A program made the position numbers and the translations under genes. From the NCBI GenBank assembly GCA_959019945.1, contig CAUEQD010000002.1, forward strand, positions 109,089 through 173,088: 64,000 nucleotides of DNA. The letters are read 5' to 3'. Below, in pieces: positions 37,713 through 46,826 of this stretch. The notes below the pieces were generated by a model. It searched no databases and was not told the origin of the DNA. It saw only the letters and a list, made by a program, of their open reading frames with translations. The DNA comes from an uncultured Collinsella sp. (GTDB lineage: Bacteria; Actinomycetota; Coriobacteriia; Coriobacteriales; Coriobacteriaceae). Within the stretch, counting starts at the first letter, position 1. Each line of letters begins with the position of its first letter.

Positions 37713-38630
37713 ATGGACCTGCCTATCAGCTTGGAAGACATCACGTATGCCGAGAACTATCTGGCGCAGGGCGACCTGGCCACGGCGACGCCGCTGCTGG
37801 AGCGTCTGGTGGAGCTCGCCGAGGAGTATATCGACGCCGAGTGCAAGACGGAGGAGAAGCGCCAGTACTTTAGCTTCGACAGCAAGTTTGAGCGCCTGGC
37901 CTATCGCCGCGTGGAGAAGGATCCGCGCGAGCTGGTGCAGGTCGAGGTTCCCTTTGACCGCCTGTACTCCGACATGGCGTTTGCCTACATTCGCCAGCAG
38001 GATTATGTGAGTGCTCGGAATGCCCTGATGCAGGCCGTGCGTTGGGATCCCATGAACTGCAACTATCGCTTGGACTTGGCCGAGCTGTTCCGCGCGCTCG
38101 AGGACAAGCAGGAGTGGGCATCGCTCTCGTTCTCGGTGCTGGAGCGCGCGAGCGACGGTAAGTGCGCCGCACGCGCCTACACCAACTTGGGTCAGTACTT
38201 CTTGGAGCCCGAGACCGAGAACATTTCGGCTGCCGTGGGCTGCGCGCGTCTGGCGCTGCGCCTGGCGCCCAATGATGCGCATACGACGCGCCTACTCAAC
38301 AAGATCCATACCACCTATCCGGATGCCGCGGACGAGAGTGACGACCATGTGATGGGTGAGCTCGCCCTGCAGGGCGTGCCGACCTCGCCTTCGGCCGAGA
38401 TCGCCATCTGCCTGATCATGTGCGCGACCGATGCTGCAAGCGACGGCGACAAGCAGGAGGCTACGCGTCTGACGGTCCGTGCCCGCGACCTGGTGGGCGA
38501 GGAGGCATGCGCGGCGATTATCAAGCTGGTGCGCGAGAGCGATGCCGAGCTTAATGCCGAGCGAAGGGCAAAGCGCGAGGCTGCGGGCTCAAACGCCAAT
38601 GGCGCCAAGGAGGCCGGCGATGCCCAGTAA
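37713..38630 (+). CDS. TPR-like protein upstream of smpB
   Basis: A 305-residue soluble protein built of helical repeats: TYAENYLAQGDLATATPLLE, SDMAFAYIRQQDYVSARNAL and NYRLDLAELFRALEDKQEW have tetratricopeptide spacing and the small residues typical of TPR packing. A charged tail (RRAKREAAGSNANGAKEAG) follows. It overlaps smpB by 11 bp and so is translationally coupled to it. TPR proteins usually scaffold other proteins; a link to ribosome rescue is only positional. Confidence 0.65.
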   Translation: MDLPISLEDITYAENYLAQGDLATATPLLERLVELAEEYIDAECKTEEKRQYFSFDSKFERLAYRRVEKDPRELVQVEVPFDRLYSDMAFAYIRQQDYVSARNALMQAVRWDPMNCNYRLDLAELFRALEDKQEWASLSFSVLERASDGKCAARAYTNLGQYFLEPETENISAAVGCARLALRLAPNDAHTTRLLNKIHTTYPDAADESDDHVMGELALQGVPTSPSAEIAICLIMCATDAASDGDKQEATRLTVRARDLVGEEACAAIIKLVRESDAELNAERRAKREAAGSNANGAKEAGDAQ

Positions 38631-39090
38631 GCGCGAGCGCAAGCTCATTTCCAAGAATCGCTCGGCACATCACGAGTACTTTATCGATGAGACGTTTGAG
38701 TGCGGTATTGAGCTGAGCGGTACCGAGGTCAAGTCGATTCGCGAGCGCGCGTGCCAGATTACCGATACCTTTGCACTGATTCGTGGCGGGGAGTGCTGGC
38801 TCGTCGGCCTGCATATCCACCCTTATAGCCATGGTGGCGTGTGGAATCGCGATCCCGACCGTCGGCGCCGTCTGCTGCTGCACCGCAAGGAGATCGACTT
38901 TCTTGACGGCAAACTTCGCAACCGTGGTTATGCGCTGGTTCCGTTGGAGCTCTACTTTAATACCGACGGTCGCGTAAAACTGCTGCTGGGCCTGGGTCGC
39001 GGCAAGAAGCTCTACGACAAGCGCGAGGACATGGCCAAGCGTGATGTCCAACGCGAGATCGACCGCGCCCTCAAGGAACGCAACCGCTGA
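38620..39090 (+). CDS. smpB: SsrA-binding protein SmpB
   Basis: A 156-residue protein that brings tmRNA to stalled ribosomes. Typical segments: SKNRSAHHEYFIDETFECGI, ELSGTEVKSIRERACQITDT near 32, HPYSHGGVWNRDPDRRRRLL, and LELYFNTDGRVKLLLGLGRG near 110. The basic tail KKLYDKREDMAKRDVQREID is present. ATG 38620 has AAGGAGGCCGGCG; a longer frame starts inside the TPR gene. tmRNA itself was not seen nearby. Confidence 0.95.
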   Translation: MPSKRERKLISKNRSAHHEYFIDETFECGIELSGTEVKSIRERACQITDTFALIRGGECWLVGLHIHPYSHGGVWNRDPDRRRRLLLHRKEIDFLDGKLRNRGYALVPLELYFNTDGRVKLLLGLGRGKKLYDKREDMAKRDVQREIDRALKERNR

Positions 39091-39102
39091 CCGTCCTTCA
39101 TA

Positions 39103-39169
39103 AGTTGCGGTGGAATACGGACTGTTTTGCCTGTTTGAGGGGCTATTCAGTCCCTATTTCACCGCAACT
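39103..39169. repeat. Long imperfect hairpin element
   Basis: A 22-nt arm beginning AGTTGCGGTGGAATACGGAC (39103-39124) pairs with the arm ending ATTTCACCGCAACT (39148-39169) with two mismatches, around a 23-nt loop. It resembles the array units in plan, but not in sequence. Confidence 0.65.
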
Positions 39170-39211
39170 GCGGGTGTCTCATCTTTCTTACTGTTCTGAC
39201 ACATATGTTTC

Positions 39212-39246
39212 AAAGGCGGCGTCCGTTATGGGCGCTGCCTTTTTTG
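39212..39246 (+). terminator. Terminator after smpB region
   Basis: AAAGGCGGCG pairs with GGCGCTGCCTTT, followed by a T run. Confidence 0.75.
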
Positions 39247-39296
39247 TGGGTACATACATCCATGAGGTTCCAACCCGAGCTAGGGGAGTGATCGTT

Positions 39297-39800
39297 ATGG
39301 ACAAAACTGCGTTCTTTACCATGCCGAGCGGCCTGTACGTGGTGAGCGCCGCGGCAGACGGGCTGCGCGCCGGCTGCGTCATCAACACAGCGGTGCAGGT
39401 GACGTCCATGCCGCCGCGCATTTCGGTTGCCGTGAACAAGGACAACGTCACCTCGAGCGTCATCGCATCGGCCAAAGCGTTCGCGCTGACCGTGATCGAT
39501 CAGACCGCCGACATGCTCTACATCGGCAACTTTGGGTTCCGCACCAGCAGCGATTATGACAAGTTTGCCAAATACGAGACCCGCGAGACGGCTCTGGGCA
39601 TGCCCTATGTGCCCGAGCACGCGACGGCCCTGTTTAGCTGCCGTTTGATCGACACTGTGGATGTGGGCACGCATCTACTGTTTATCGGCGAGGTCGAGGA
39701 TGCCGAGCGCCTGATCGACGAGACGCCGCTCACCTACGATTACTACCATAAGGTCCTGAAGGGCAAGACGCCTCCGAAGGCGTCCTCGTATCAAGGCTAG
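39297..39800 (+). CDS. Flavin reductase-like FMN-binding protein
   Basis: A 167-residue protein of the flavin reductase domain family: GLYVVSAAADGLRAGCVINT, QVTSMPPRISVAVNKDN, then SAKAFALTVIDQTADM and FRTSSDYDKFAKY. The TSMPP segment and FMN-binding layout fit flavoredoxin-like proteins of anaerobes, which transfer electrons from NAD(P)H or rubredoxin systems. A rubredoxin gene lies 89 bp downstream on the same strand, a common pairing. ATG 39297 has TAGGGGAGTGATCGTT upstream. Confidence 0.8.
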   Translation: MDKTAFFTMPSGLYVVSAAADGLRAGCVINTAVQVTSMPPRISVAVNKDNVTSSVIASAKAFALTVIDQTADMLYIGNFGFRTSSDYDKFAKYETRETALGMPYVPEHATALFSCRLIDTVDVGTHLLFIGEVEDAERLIDETPLTYDYYHKVLKGKTPPKASSYQG

Positions 39801-39817
39801 AAATGTTTTAAAAATAC

Positions 39818-39845
39818 TTGCATTATATTATTGAGAATCTATACT
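39818..39845 (+). promoter_or_regulatory. Promoter of rubredoxin gene
   Basis: TTGCAT, 16 bp, TATACT, in an A+T-rich stretch ending TTGAGAATCTATACTAAT, which is also loosely like a Fur/PerR box. Confidence 0.5.
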
Positions 39846-39889
39846 AATAGATGAAGTACATCACCAGTCGCGTTCGAGAGGAGAACATC

Positions 39890-40033
39890 ATGGCTGAGGA
39901 GAAGAAGACGTATAAGTTCGTGTGCATCGTTTGTGGCTACGAGGTTGAGGTCGACACGCCCGAGCTGCCCGAGGACTACGTGTGCCCGGTCTGCGGCGTC
40001 GGTCCCGATCAGTTTGAGCTCGTCGAGGAGTAG
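39890..40033 (+). CDS. Rubredoxin
   Basis: A 47-residue protein with two CxxC knuckles, FVCIVCGYEV and YVCPVCGVGPDQF, that hold one iron. Rubredoxins are usually 50-54 residues; this one is slightly short but complete. ATG 39890 is supported by GAGAGGAGAACATC. It probably receives electrons from, or passes them to, the flavin reductase just upstream, in oxygen or peroxide detoxification. A terminator follows. Confidence 0.92.
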   Translation: MAEEKKTYKFVCIVCGYEVEVDTPELPEDYVCPVCGVGPDQFELVEE

Positions 40034-40073
40034 CTCGTCGGCACGCGGCTCACGGCAACACATAGCTCTGTCC

Positions 40074-40112
40074 AAGGGTCCCGGTCGGATATCCCGGCCG
40101 GGACCCTTTTCC
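40074..40112 (+). terminator. Terminator after rubredoxin
   Basis: AAGGGTCCCGG pairs with CCGGGACCCTT, followed by TT. Between it and the arrays at 40179 no gene is seen. Confidence 0.85.
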
Positions 40113-40178
40113 TCCGCCCCCAAGGGATCACGGTTGCTGTTGGCCGATCCTGTCTGTTGTGAGTCCGGCCGACCTTTT

Positions 40179-40315
40179 GTCTCAATCTGTAACATCTAAC
40201 GGTGGAAATTGGGTCCACTTGTTACAGATTGAGACAAACGGAGCTGTCCCTCGGAATGATCTCGATCTGTAACATCTAACGGCTCGAAACGGGTCTTCCT
40301 GTTACAGATCGAGAC
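40179..40315. repeat. Palindromic array A (2 units), before mntH
   Basis: Two 57-bp units starting at 40179 and 40259 (80-bp spacing). Each has arms of 16 nt, for example GTCTCAATCTGTAACA and TGTTACAGATTGAGAC, around a 25-nt loop; unit 2 has CGATC/GATCG in place of CAATC/GATTG, so the two arms have changed together. The 23-bp spacer is not conserved. It ends 27 bp before the mntH stop codon. Confidence 0.95.
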
Positions 40316-40342
40316 GTTTGCCTGGGTAGGTGCCCCGTCCCA

Positions 40343-41599
40343 TTACATCCCTGTCAACAACACGACATCTAGAATCGTCACGATGGCACCGATCCCTACA
40401 AGCAGCGCGTTGAGTGGGCGCGAGTTGGCGTATTTGCCCATGACGCGGGGTGAACTGGTGAGCCGTATGAGCACAAAGACAGTAATCGGCAGCTGAAGCG
40501 ACAACAGTGCCTGACTCCAGATGAGACCTTCAAAAGGATTTGGGACGACCAGACACGCCGCCACTGCGCCGACGAAACAGACCGCCACTCCAATCGATGA
40601 GTGCCGGTCGTGGATGTCGTATTCCTCGTCGAACATGCCCGCGATGATGGTGCCCGCCGCCATGCCCGCCGTCACACTACTCGATATGCCCGCAAACAGC
40701 AGCGCCACCGCAAAGATGGTCGAGCTTGCTGGGCCCAGAATGGGGGAGAGCGTGTCCGCTGCGACGGCGAGGTCGTCTACGACAATGCCGTGCGCAAAGA
40801 AGGTCGTTGCGGCCAGGATGACCATGGCCGAGTTGATTGCCCAGCCCACGCCCATCGAAAAGAGCGTGTCGAAGAGCTCATAGCGCAGACGCTCTTCGAT
40901 AACCTGCTCGCCTTGGCCTTCGAAGCGCATGGATTGGATGACCTCGGAGTGTAGAAAGAGGTTGTGGGGCATAACGACCGCACCCAGGACACTCACGATA
41001 ATCGCGGCAGAGCCAGTGGGCATACTGGGCGTGATCCAGCTTGCGGCGGCCTGCGGCCAGTCGACCTTGACCAGCGCGAGCTCGGCCAAAAACGAGAGTC
41101 CTACCACGCCTACGAAGGCGATGATCCAGCGCTCGGCACGCTTGTAGGAGCTCGTCATGAGCATCGCCATCGATACTGCCGCCACGATGACGCAGCCGGC
41201 GCGCACGGGCAGTCCAAAGAGCATCTGGAGCGCAATCGCGCCGCCCAGGATCTCGGCCATAGCGGTGGCGATGGTCGCGAGGTAGGCACTGGCAAGCACC
41301 GTGCGCCCAACGAAGCGGGGAAGGTAACGTGTCGTGGCCTCGGCAAGACAGGCGCCCGTGGCGATACCCAGGTGTGCCGCGTTGTGCTGCAGCACAATGA
41401 GCATAATTGTGGACAGCGTGACGATCCACAGCAGTGCGTAGCCAAACTGCGAGCCCGCGGCCATGTTGGAGGCCCAGTTGCCCGGGTCGATAAAGCCGAC
41501 GGTCACGAGCAGCCCGGGGCCGATGTGCCGGGCGATATCCAGACCTCCGTGGCCTCCGGTGCGGTGCGAGCCAAAGTGTTGTTTGAGATGGTTGAGCAT
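40343..41599 (-). CDS. mntH: NRAMP-family metal ion (Mn2+/Fe2+) transporter
   Basis: A 418-residue membrane protein with about 11 helices. The hallmark residues are present: DPGNWASNMAAG in helix 1 and GAVVMPHNLFLHS in helix 6, which hold the metal. The family imports divalent manganese or iron with protons. ATG 41599 is supported by CAGGAGCTCACC; a longer frame upstream lacks support. A palindrome-like site at 41648-41674 in the promoter suggests control by a DtxR/MntR regulator. The gene is bracketed by palindromic arrays A and B. Confidence 0.93.
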   Translation of the reverse strand: MLNHLKQHFGSHRTGGHGGLDIARHIGPGLLVTVGFIDPGNWASNMAAGSQFGYALLWIVTLSTIMLIVLQHNAAHLGIATGACLAEATTRYLPRFVGRTVLASAYLATIATAMAEILGGAIALQMLFGLPVRAGCVIVAAVSMAMLMTSSYKRAERWIIAFVGVVGLSFLAELALVKVDWPQAAASWITPSMPTGSAAIIVSVLGAVVMPHNLFLHSEVIQSMRFEGQGEQVIEERLRYELFDTLFSMGVGWAINSAMVILAATTFFAHGIVVDDLAVAADTLSPILGPASSTIFAVALLFAGISSSVTAGMAAGTIIAGMFDEEYDIHDRHSSIGVAVCFVGAVAACLVVPNPFEGLIWSQALLSLQLPITVFVLIRLTSSPRVMGKYANSRPLNALLVGIGAIVTILDVVLLTGM

Positions 41600-41647
41600 G
41601 GTGAGCTCCTGCGTGCCGTTTGTTTGACGCCGCAAAGCATACCCGTT

Positions 41648-41674
41648 TTAGACTCAAAAGTTAACCGAGACTAA
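41648..41674 (-). promoter_or_regulatory. Candidate MntR/DtxR-type operator of mntH
   Basis: TTAGACTC and GAGACTAA form a near-perfect inverted repeat around AAAAGTTAACC, about 50 bp upstream of the start. Metal control is inferred from the gene. Confidence 0.45.
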
Positions 41675-41720
41675 CAAAATTGTTGTATTTGAATAGGATG
41701 GGGAAAGGAGTTGCCGAAAT

Positions 41721-41937
41721 GTCTTGATCTGTAACAACTAGGGATGGAAATTGGACCCAGGTGTTACAGATCGAGACAGGAAGAAATGGTCCTATGGAAA
41801 ATCTCGATCTGTAACAGTTGGCTGCAAAAACCGGCCCTTCGTGTTACAGATTGAGACAAACCAAAACCGTCCTGCAGAAAATCTCAATCTGTAACATCTA
41901 GGCGCCAAAATTGGGTCTTCCTGTTACGGATTGAGAT
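41721..41937. repeat. Palindromic array B (3 units), after mntH
   Basis: Three 57-bp units start at 41721, 41801 and 41881, exactly 80 bp apart. Arms are variants of GTCTCAATCTGTAACA and its complement. Spacers of 23 bp differ. The loops share AAAA...GG(G)TCT, as in array A. Confidence 0.95.
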
Positions 41938-42120
41938 GTTTGAAGCGGTGAGCATACGGGCCGAACTTGGGGCCCTTGTCGTCGTCCTTGAGGTCGGCGG
42001 TGTCCACTCGTAAGGCGCGCGTTACGCGATTGTTTCGAAACGGGTGGGAAACACAACGGGCCGGCGATGCTCCTAGTATGCCTATGCAACTGACTGTCTA
42101 ATATCTAGGGGAGGATCGCG
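41938..42120. other. Gap before gltB with a coding-like remnant
   Basis: On the minus strand, 41941-42040 can be read as VTRALRVDTADLKDDDKGP followed by KFGPYAHRFKHLNP and a stop inside the last array unit. It has a protein-like composition but no start codon or family I know; possibly the end of a lost gene. A GGGGAGGATCGCG ribosome site ends the gap. Confidence 0.25.
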
Positions 42121-45100
42121 ATGCAGGCAGATTCCGCTCAGCAGCAGGGCCTTTATCGCCCCGAATTCGACCACGATGCATGTGGCATCGGCGCGCTCGC
42201 CGATATCAACGGCGAGCGCCATCACCAGATCCTGGACGACGCGCTGTCCATTCTGGTCAACTTGGAGCACCGCGGCGGCACGGGACTCGAGAAGAATACC
42301 GGCGACGGCGCCGGCATCCTGTTCCAGGTTCCGCATCATTTTTTCCGCAAAGAGGCTCAAAAGTGCGGCCAGATTCTGCCGGCAGAGGGCGACTATGGCG
42401 TGGCCATGCTGTTCTTCCCGCAGGACGACAAGGGCGTAGGGGATGCCCGTCGCGTGTTTGAGGAGGGCTGCGCCGAGGCCGGCGTGCCGCTGCTCTTTTG
42501 GCGCGAGGTGCCGGTCGACCCGCACGACCTGGGCGAGACAGCCCGCGCCTGCATGCCCACCATCTTGCAGGCTTTCCTGGGCCGTCCGGACGACACGCCC
42601 GCCGGCGACGCCTTCGAGCGCCGTCTGTATGTGTGCCGCCGCACCATCGAAAAGAAGGCCGACGCCGAGTTCGCCCTGCGCGACAAGATCTTCTACGTGT
42701 GCTCCATGAGCTCGCGCACCATCGTGTACAAGGGCATGCTGGTCGCCACGCAGATGCGCCGCTTCTTCATCGATCTCAACGACGCCGCCGTCAAAACGGC
42801 CGTGGCGCTCGTCCACTCGCGCTACTCCACCAACACCACGCCCAGCTGGGAGCGCGCGCACCCCAACCGCTTTATCATCCACAACGGCGAGATCAACACC
42901 CTCAAGGGTAACGTCAACTGGATCCGCGCCCGCGAACCCAACCTGTACAGCCCCGTGCTGCAGCACGATCTTGAGCGCGTGATGCCCATCATCAACCGCG
43001 AGGGCTCCGATTCCGCGATTTTGGACAACGTACTCGAGTTCCTGGTCATGAACGGCCGTCCGCTCACTCGTGCCGCGTCCATGCTGTTGCCCGAGCCGTG
43101 GGACCACAACGACAGCCTGAGTGAGGAGCGCCGCGCCTACGACGCTTACCAGTCCATGCTCATGGAGCCGTGGGATGGCCCGGCGGCCATCGCCTTTACC
43201 GACGGTCGCACGCTGGGTGCCGCCCTCGACCGTAACGGCCTGCGTCCCGCCCGCTACTATGTGACGCGCGACGGTCGCTTTATGCTGGCAAGCGAGGTGG
43301 GCACCATCGAGGTGCGCCCCGAGAACATCCTGACGAGCGGCTGTCTGGGGCCGGGCCAGATGCTCGAGGTCGACTTTGCCCGCGGCCGCGTGATCTACAA
43401 CGACGAACTGCGCGCCCGCTATGCCAAAGAAAAGCCCTACCGTGATTGGATTGCCGAGGAGACGCTGACCGTTGACGCGCTCGATGAGCCCGTTGCGGCA
43501 ACGCCCGCCGAGGACGCCGAGGTGCCCGCCGCCGTACGCATGGCCAAGCTCGGCTATCACTGGGATGATGTTGACGAGGTCGTGCGCCCCATGGCCCAGC
43601 AGGGCAAGGCCCCGCTCGCCTCGATGGGCATCGATGCGCCGCTGGCCTGCCTGTCCAAGAAGACGCGTTCGTTCTTCGACTACTTCTATCAGCTGTTCGC
43701 TCAGGTCACGAACCCGCCGATCGACGCTCTTCGCGAGCATATGGTCACCTCGACCACGCTCTACCTGGGTAACCACGGCAACCTGCTCGAGGACTCCCGT
43801 ACGGCCTGTCAGCTGGTGCGCCTGGAGCGTCCGCTGCTGAGCGAGGAGGAGTTCGAGCGTATCTGCGCCATCGACCGCGTGGGCTTTAAGACCCGCCGTT
43901 TCCGTGCCGTCTACCGCCGCGATGCCGGCGAGGGTGCGCTGCAGGCTGCGCTCAAGCAGCTTGCAGAGGACGTTGAGGCCGCGGTCCGCGACGGCGTGAA
44001 CATCGTGGTACTGAGCGACCGCGCTGCCGCGGGCGAGGTGCCCGTGCCGTCGCTGCTCGCCGTGGGCTGCGTCCATAACCACCTGATCCGCGCCGGCGTG
44101 CGCACCTTTGCCGACATCGTGGTGGAGTGCGGCGACGCCGTGTCCCCGCACGACTTCGCGGCGCTGGTGGGCTACTCCGCGAGCGGCATCTATCCGTACA
44201 ACGCGCATGCGTGCATCCGCGATCTGGCGGCACACGGCGACCTGGACGTGACGGCCGAGCAGGGCATCGACAACTACAACAAGGCAGCGACCGCAGGCAT
44301 CGTCTCCATCATGTCCAAGATGGGCATCTCTACGGTGCAGAGCTACCACTCCGCGCAGATCTTCGAGGCCGTGGGCTTTACCACCGAGTTCGTCAACGAG
44401 TACTTTGCCGGCACGGTGAGCCGCGTGGGCGGCATGGGTGTCGAGGACGTCGAGCGCGAGCAGAACGAGCGCTACGACGCCGCGCTCGCCATCCTTAAGA
44501 GCCCCGCGCCTGAGCAGCTGCCTACGCTGGGTCTGACCAAGTGGCGCCCGCTCGGCGGCGAGGATCACCTTATCGATCCGCAGACTGTCTACTTGCTGCA
44601 GACCGCCTGCCGTGAGGACAGCTACGACACCTTTAAGGAGTACAGCGCCCGCCTGCACCGCACCGGCCGTGCCGTGCGCCTGCGCGACTTGCTCGACTTT
44701 GATGCCAGCGGCCGCACGCCGGTTTCGCTCGACGAGGTGGAGCCTGCGCTCAACATCGTCCGCCGCTTTAACACCGGCGCCATGTCGTACGGCTCCATCA
44801 GCAAAGAGGCGCACGAGTGCATGGCCATCGCCATGAACCGCCTGCACGGCCGCTCCAACTCCGGCGAGGGCGGCGAGGATCCGCGTCGCGAGACCCCGCT
44901 GGCCAACGGCGACTCCAAGAACTCCGCGATCAAGCAGGTGGCAAGCGCGCGCTTTGGCGTGACGAGCCGCTACCTGTGCAGCGCCTTCGAGATCCAGATC
45001 AAGATGGCCCAGGGCGCCAAGCCCGGCGAGGGTGGTCACCTGCCCGGCAAGAAGGTCTACCCCTGGATCGCCGAGGTCCGTCAGTCCACGCCCGGCATCG

Positions 45101-46821
45101 GCCTGATCTCGCCTCCGCCGCACCACGACATCTATTCCATCGAGGACCTGGCCGAGCTCATCTTTGACCTTAAGAACGCCAACCCCGGCGCACGCGTGTC
45201 GGTCAAGCTGGTCAGCGAGGCCGGCGTCGGCACCATCGCTACCGGTGTTGCCAAGGGTGCTGCCGACAAGATCTTGATTAGTGGCCACAACGGCGGTTCC
45301 GGTGCCGCTGCTCGCGATTCCATTTGGCACGCCGGCCTGCCGCTGGAGCTCGGCCTTGCCGAGGCTCAGCAGACGCTGCTGCAAAACGGCCTGCGCTCGC
45401 GCGTGGTGCTCGAGGCCGACGGCAAGCTCATGGACGGTACCGACGTCGCCGTCGCCTGCCTGCTGGGTGCCGAGGAGTTTGGCTTTGCGACCATGCCGCT
45501 CATCTCCATGGGCTGCCTCATGCAGCGCGACTGTCAGCAGGACACCTGCCCGGCCGGCATCGCCACGCAGAACTGCCGCCTGCGTCGCGGCTTCCGCGGC
45601 AAGCCCGAGCACGTCGAGCACTTTATGCTCTTTGTGGCCGAGCAGCTGCGCGAGGTCATGGCGAGCCTGGGCTTCCGCACCGTCGACGAGATGGTCGGCC
45701 ATCCCGAGTGCCTGCGCCAGATCGAGGTCCCGGGCAACCGCAAGGCCAACCTGCTCGATCTGTCGCCCGTGCTGGCAAGCGCGACCTGTGAGTTTGGTGC
45801 CCACATCCCGGGCGCCGACGGCCGTCACTTCCTGCCCCAGATGGCTGCGGACAGCGAGCTCGGCAAGACGCTCGACTCCACGCTGTTTGTGCCCTATACG
45901 GCCGATGCCCGTGCGCACCTGCGCCCGATTCGCTTCCGCGCCGATATCGCCAACGTCAACCGCTGCGTGGGCAGCATCCTGGGCAACGCGGTGACCAAGG
46001 CGCATCCCGAGGGCCTGCCCGCCGGTTCCATCACCATCGATTGCGATGGCTCGGCCGGTCAGAGCTTTGGCGCGTTCCTGCCGCGCGGTGTGACGCTCAA
46101 CGTGTGCGGCGACGCCAACGACTACTTTGGCAAGGGCCTTTCGGGCGGCGAGGTCTCCGTGCGCCCCAACCCGCGTGCGACCTACAAGTTCGACGAGAAC
46201 ATCATCGTGGGCAACGTTGCGTTCTTTGGCGCCACGAGCGGCTGCGGCTTCATTAACGGTCTTGCCGGCCAGCGCTTTGCCGTGCGCAACTCCGGTGCCA
46301 CCGTGGTGGTCGAGGGCTGCGGCAACCATGGTTGCGAGTACATGACGGGTGGTCTGGCGCTCATCCTGGGCGAGGTCGGGCAGAACTTCGCCGCCGGCAT
46401 GACGGGTGGCGTGGCCTATGTCTTTGACCAGTACGGCACGCTCGATGCCCGTGTGAACCACGAGAGCGTTGAGCTTAAAGCCCCGACGGCCGGCGAGCTG
46501 GCGCAGATTCGCGAGCTCATCCAGGAGCACGTGGACGCGACGCAGAGCCCGCGCGGCATTAAGCTGCTCTACAGCTTTGACTCGATGAGCAAGCATTTTG
46601 TGAAGGTCATCCCGACCGAGTACGAGCGCGTGCTGGCGATTGTCGCCGCCGCCGAGGGCGCGGGCAAGACGCATGCGCAGGCCGAGGAGCTGGCGTTTGA
46701 CATCGTGACCGGTCGCGCCGACGCTGCTGATGTTGATCGCTTTGATGTTGCGGGTGGCGCTGTGGCTGGTGCTGCGACCGCCGCTGCCAGCTCTGTTGCT
46801 TCGACCAAGAAGGAGGCGTAA
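42121..46821 (+). CDS. gltB: Glutamate synthase, large subunit
   Basis: A 1566-residue amidotransferase that makes two glutamates from glutamine and 2-oxoglutarate. The mature N-terminal nucleophile is the cysteine in HDACGIGALADI near residue 21, after a short propeptide. It contains the glutaminase domain (HNGEINTLKGNVNW), the central domain, the FMN synthase domain (PGEGGHLPGKKVYPWIAEVR, SGHNGGSGAAARDS), the 3Fe-4S cysteines (CLMQRDCQQDTCPAG), and the C-terminal beta-helix (GCGNHGCEYMTGG). ATG 42121 has GGGGAGGATCGCG. gltD follows 5 bp later. Confidence 0.97.
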   Translation: MQADSAQQQGLYRPEFDHDACGIGALADINGERHHQILDDALSILVNLEHRGGTGLEKNTGDGAGILFQVPHHFFRKEAQKCGQILPAEGDYGVAMLFFPQDDKGVGDARRVFEEGCAEAGVPLLFWREVPVDPHDLGETARACMPTILQAFLGRPDDTPAGDAFERRLYVCRRTIEKKADAEFALRDKIFYVCSMSSRTIVYKGMLVATQMRRFFIDLNDAAVKTAVALVHSRYSTNTTPSWERAHPNRFIIHNGEINTLKGNVNWIRAREPNLYSPVLQHDLERVMPIINREGSDSAILDNVLEFLVMNGRPLTRAASMLLPEPWDHNDSLSEERRAYDAYQSMLMEPWDGPAAIAFTDGRTLGAALDRNGLRPARYYVTRDGRFMLASEVGTIEVRPENILTSGCLGPGQMLEVDFARGRVIYNDELRARYAKEKPYRDWIAEETLTVDALDEPVAATPAEDAEVPAAVRMAKLGYHWDDVDEVVRPMAQQGKAPLASMGIDAPLACLSKKTRSFFDYFYQLFAQVTNPPIDALREHMVTSTTLYLGNHGNLLEDSRTACQLVRLERPLLSEEEFERICAIDRVGFKTRRFRAVYRRDAGEGALQAALKQLAEDVEAAVRDGVNIVVLSDRAAAGEVPVPSLLAVGCVHNHLIRAGVRTFADIVVECGDAVSPHDFAALVGYSASGIYPYNAHACIRDLAAHGDLDVTAEQGIDNYNKAATAGIVSIMSKMGISTVQSYHSAQIFEAVGFTTEFVNEYFAGTVSRVGGMGVEDVEREQNERYDAALAILKSPAPEQLPTLGLTKWRPLGGEDHLIDPQTVYLLQTACREDSYDTFKEYSARLHRTGRAVRLRDLLDFDASGRTPVSLDEVEPALNIVRRFNTGAMSYGSISKEAHECMAIAMNRLHGRSNSGEGGEDPRRETPLANGDSKNSAIKQVASARFGVTSRYLCSAFEIQIKMAQGAKPGEGGHLPGKKVYPWIAEVRQSTPGIGLISPPPHHDIYSIEDLAELIFDLKNANPGARVSVKLVSEAGVGTIATGVAKGAADKILISGHNGGSGAAARDSIWHAGLPLELGLAEAQQTLLQNGLRSRVVLEADGKLMDGTDVAVACLLGAEEFGFATMPLISMGCLMQRDCQQDTCPAGIATQNCRLRRGFRGKPEHVEHFMLFVAEQLREVMASLGFRTVDEMVGHPECLRQIEVPGNRKANLLDLSPVLASATCEFGAHIPGADGRHFLPQMAADSELGKTLDSTLFVPYTADARAHLRPIRFRADIANVNRCVGSILGNAVTKAHPEGLPAGSITIDCDGSAGQSFGAFLPRGVTLNVCGDANDYFGKGLSGGEVSVRPNPRATYKFDENIIVGNVAFFGATSGCGFINGLAGQRFAVRNSGATVVVEGCGNHGCEYMTGGLALILGEVGQNFAAGMTGGVAYVFDQYGTLDARVNHESVELKAPTAGELAQIRELIQEHVDATQSPRGIKLLYSFDSMSKHFVKVIPTEYERVLAIVAAAEGAGKTHAQAEELAFDIVTGRADAADVDRFDVAGGAVAGAATAAASSVASTKKEA

Positions 46822-46826
46822 GTGCC

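Noticed and set aside
39091..39297. tmRNA next to smpB
   Set aside because: No acceptor-like ends with the tag-frame pattern were seen; only hairpins and a terminator.
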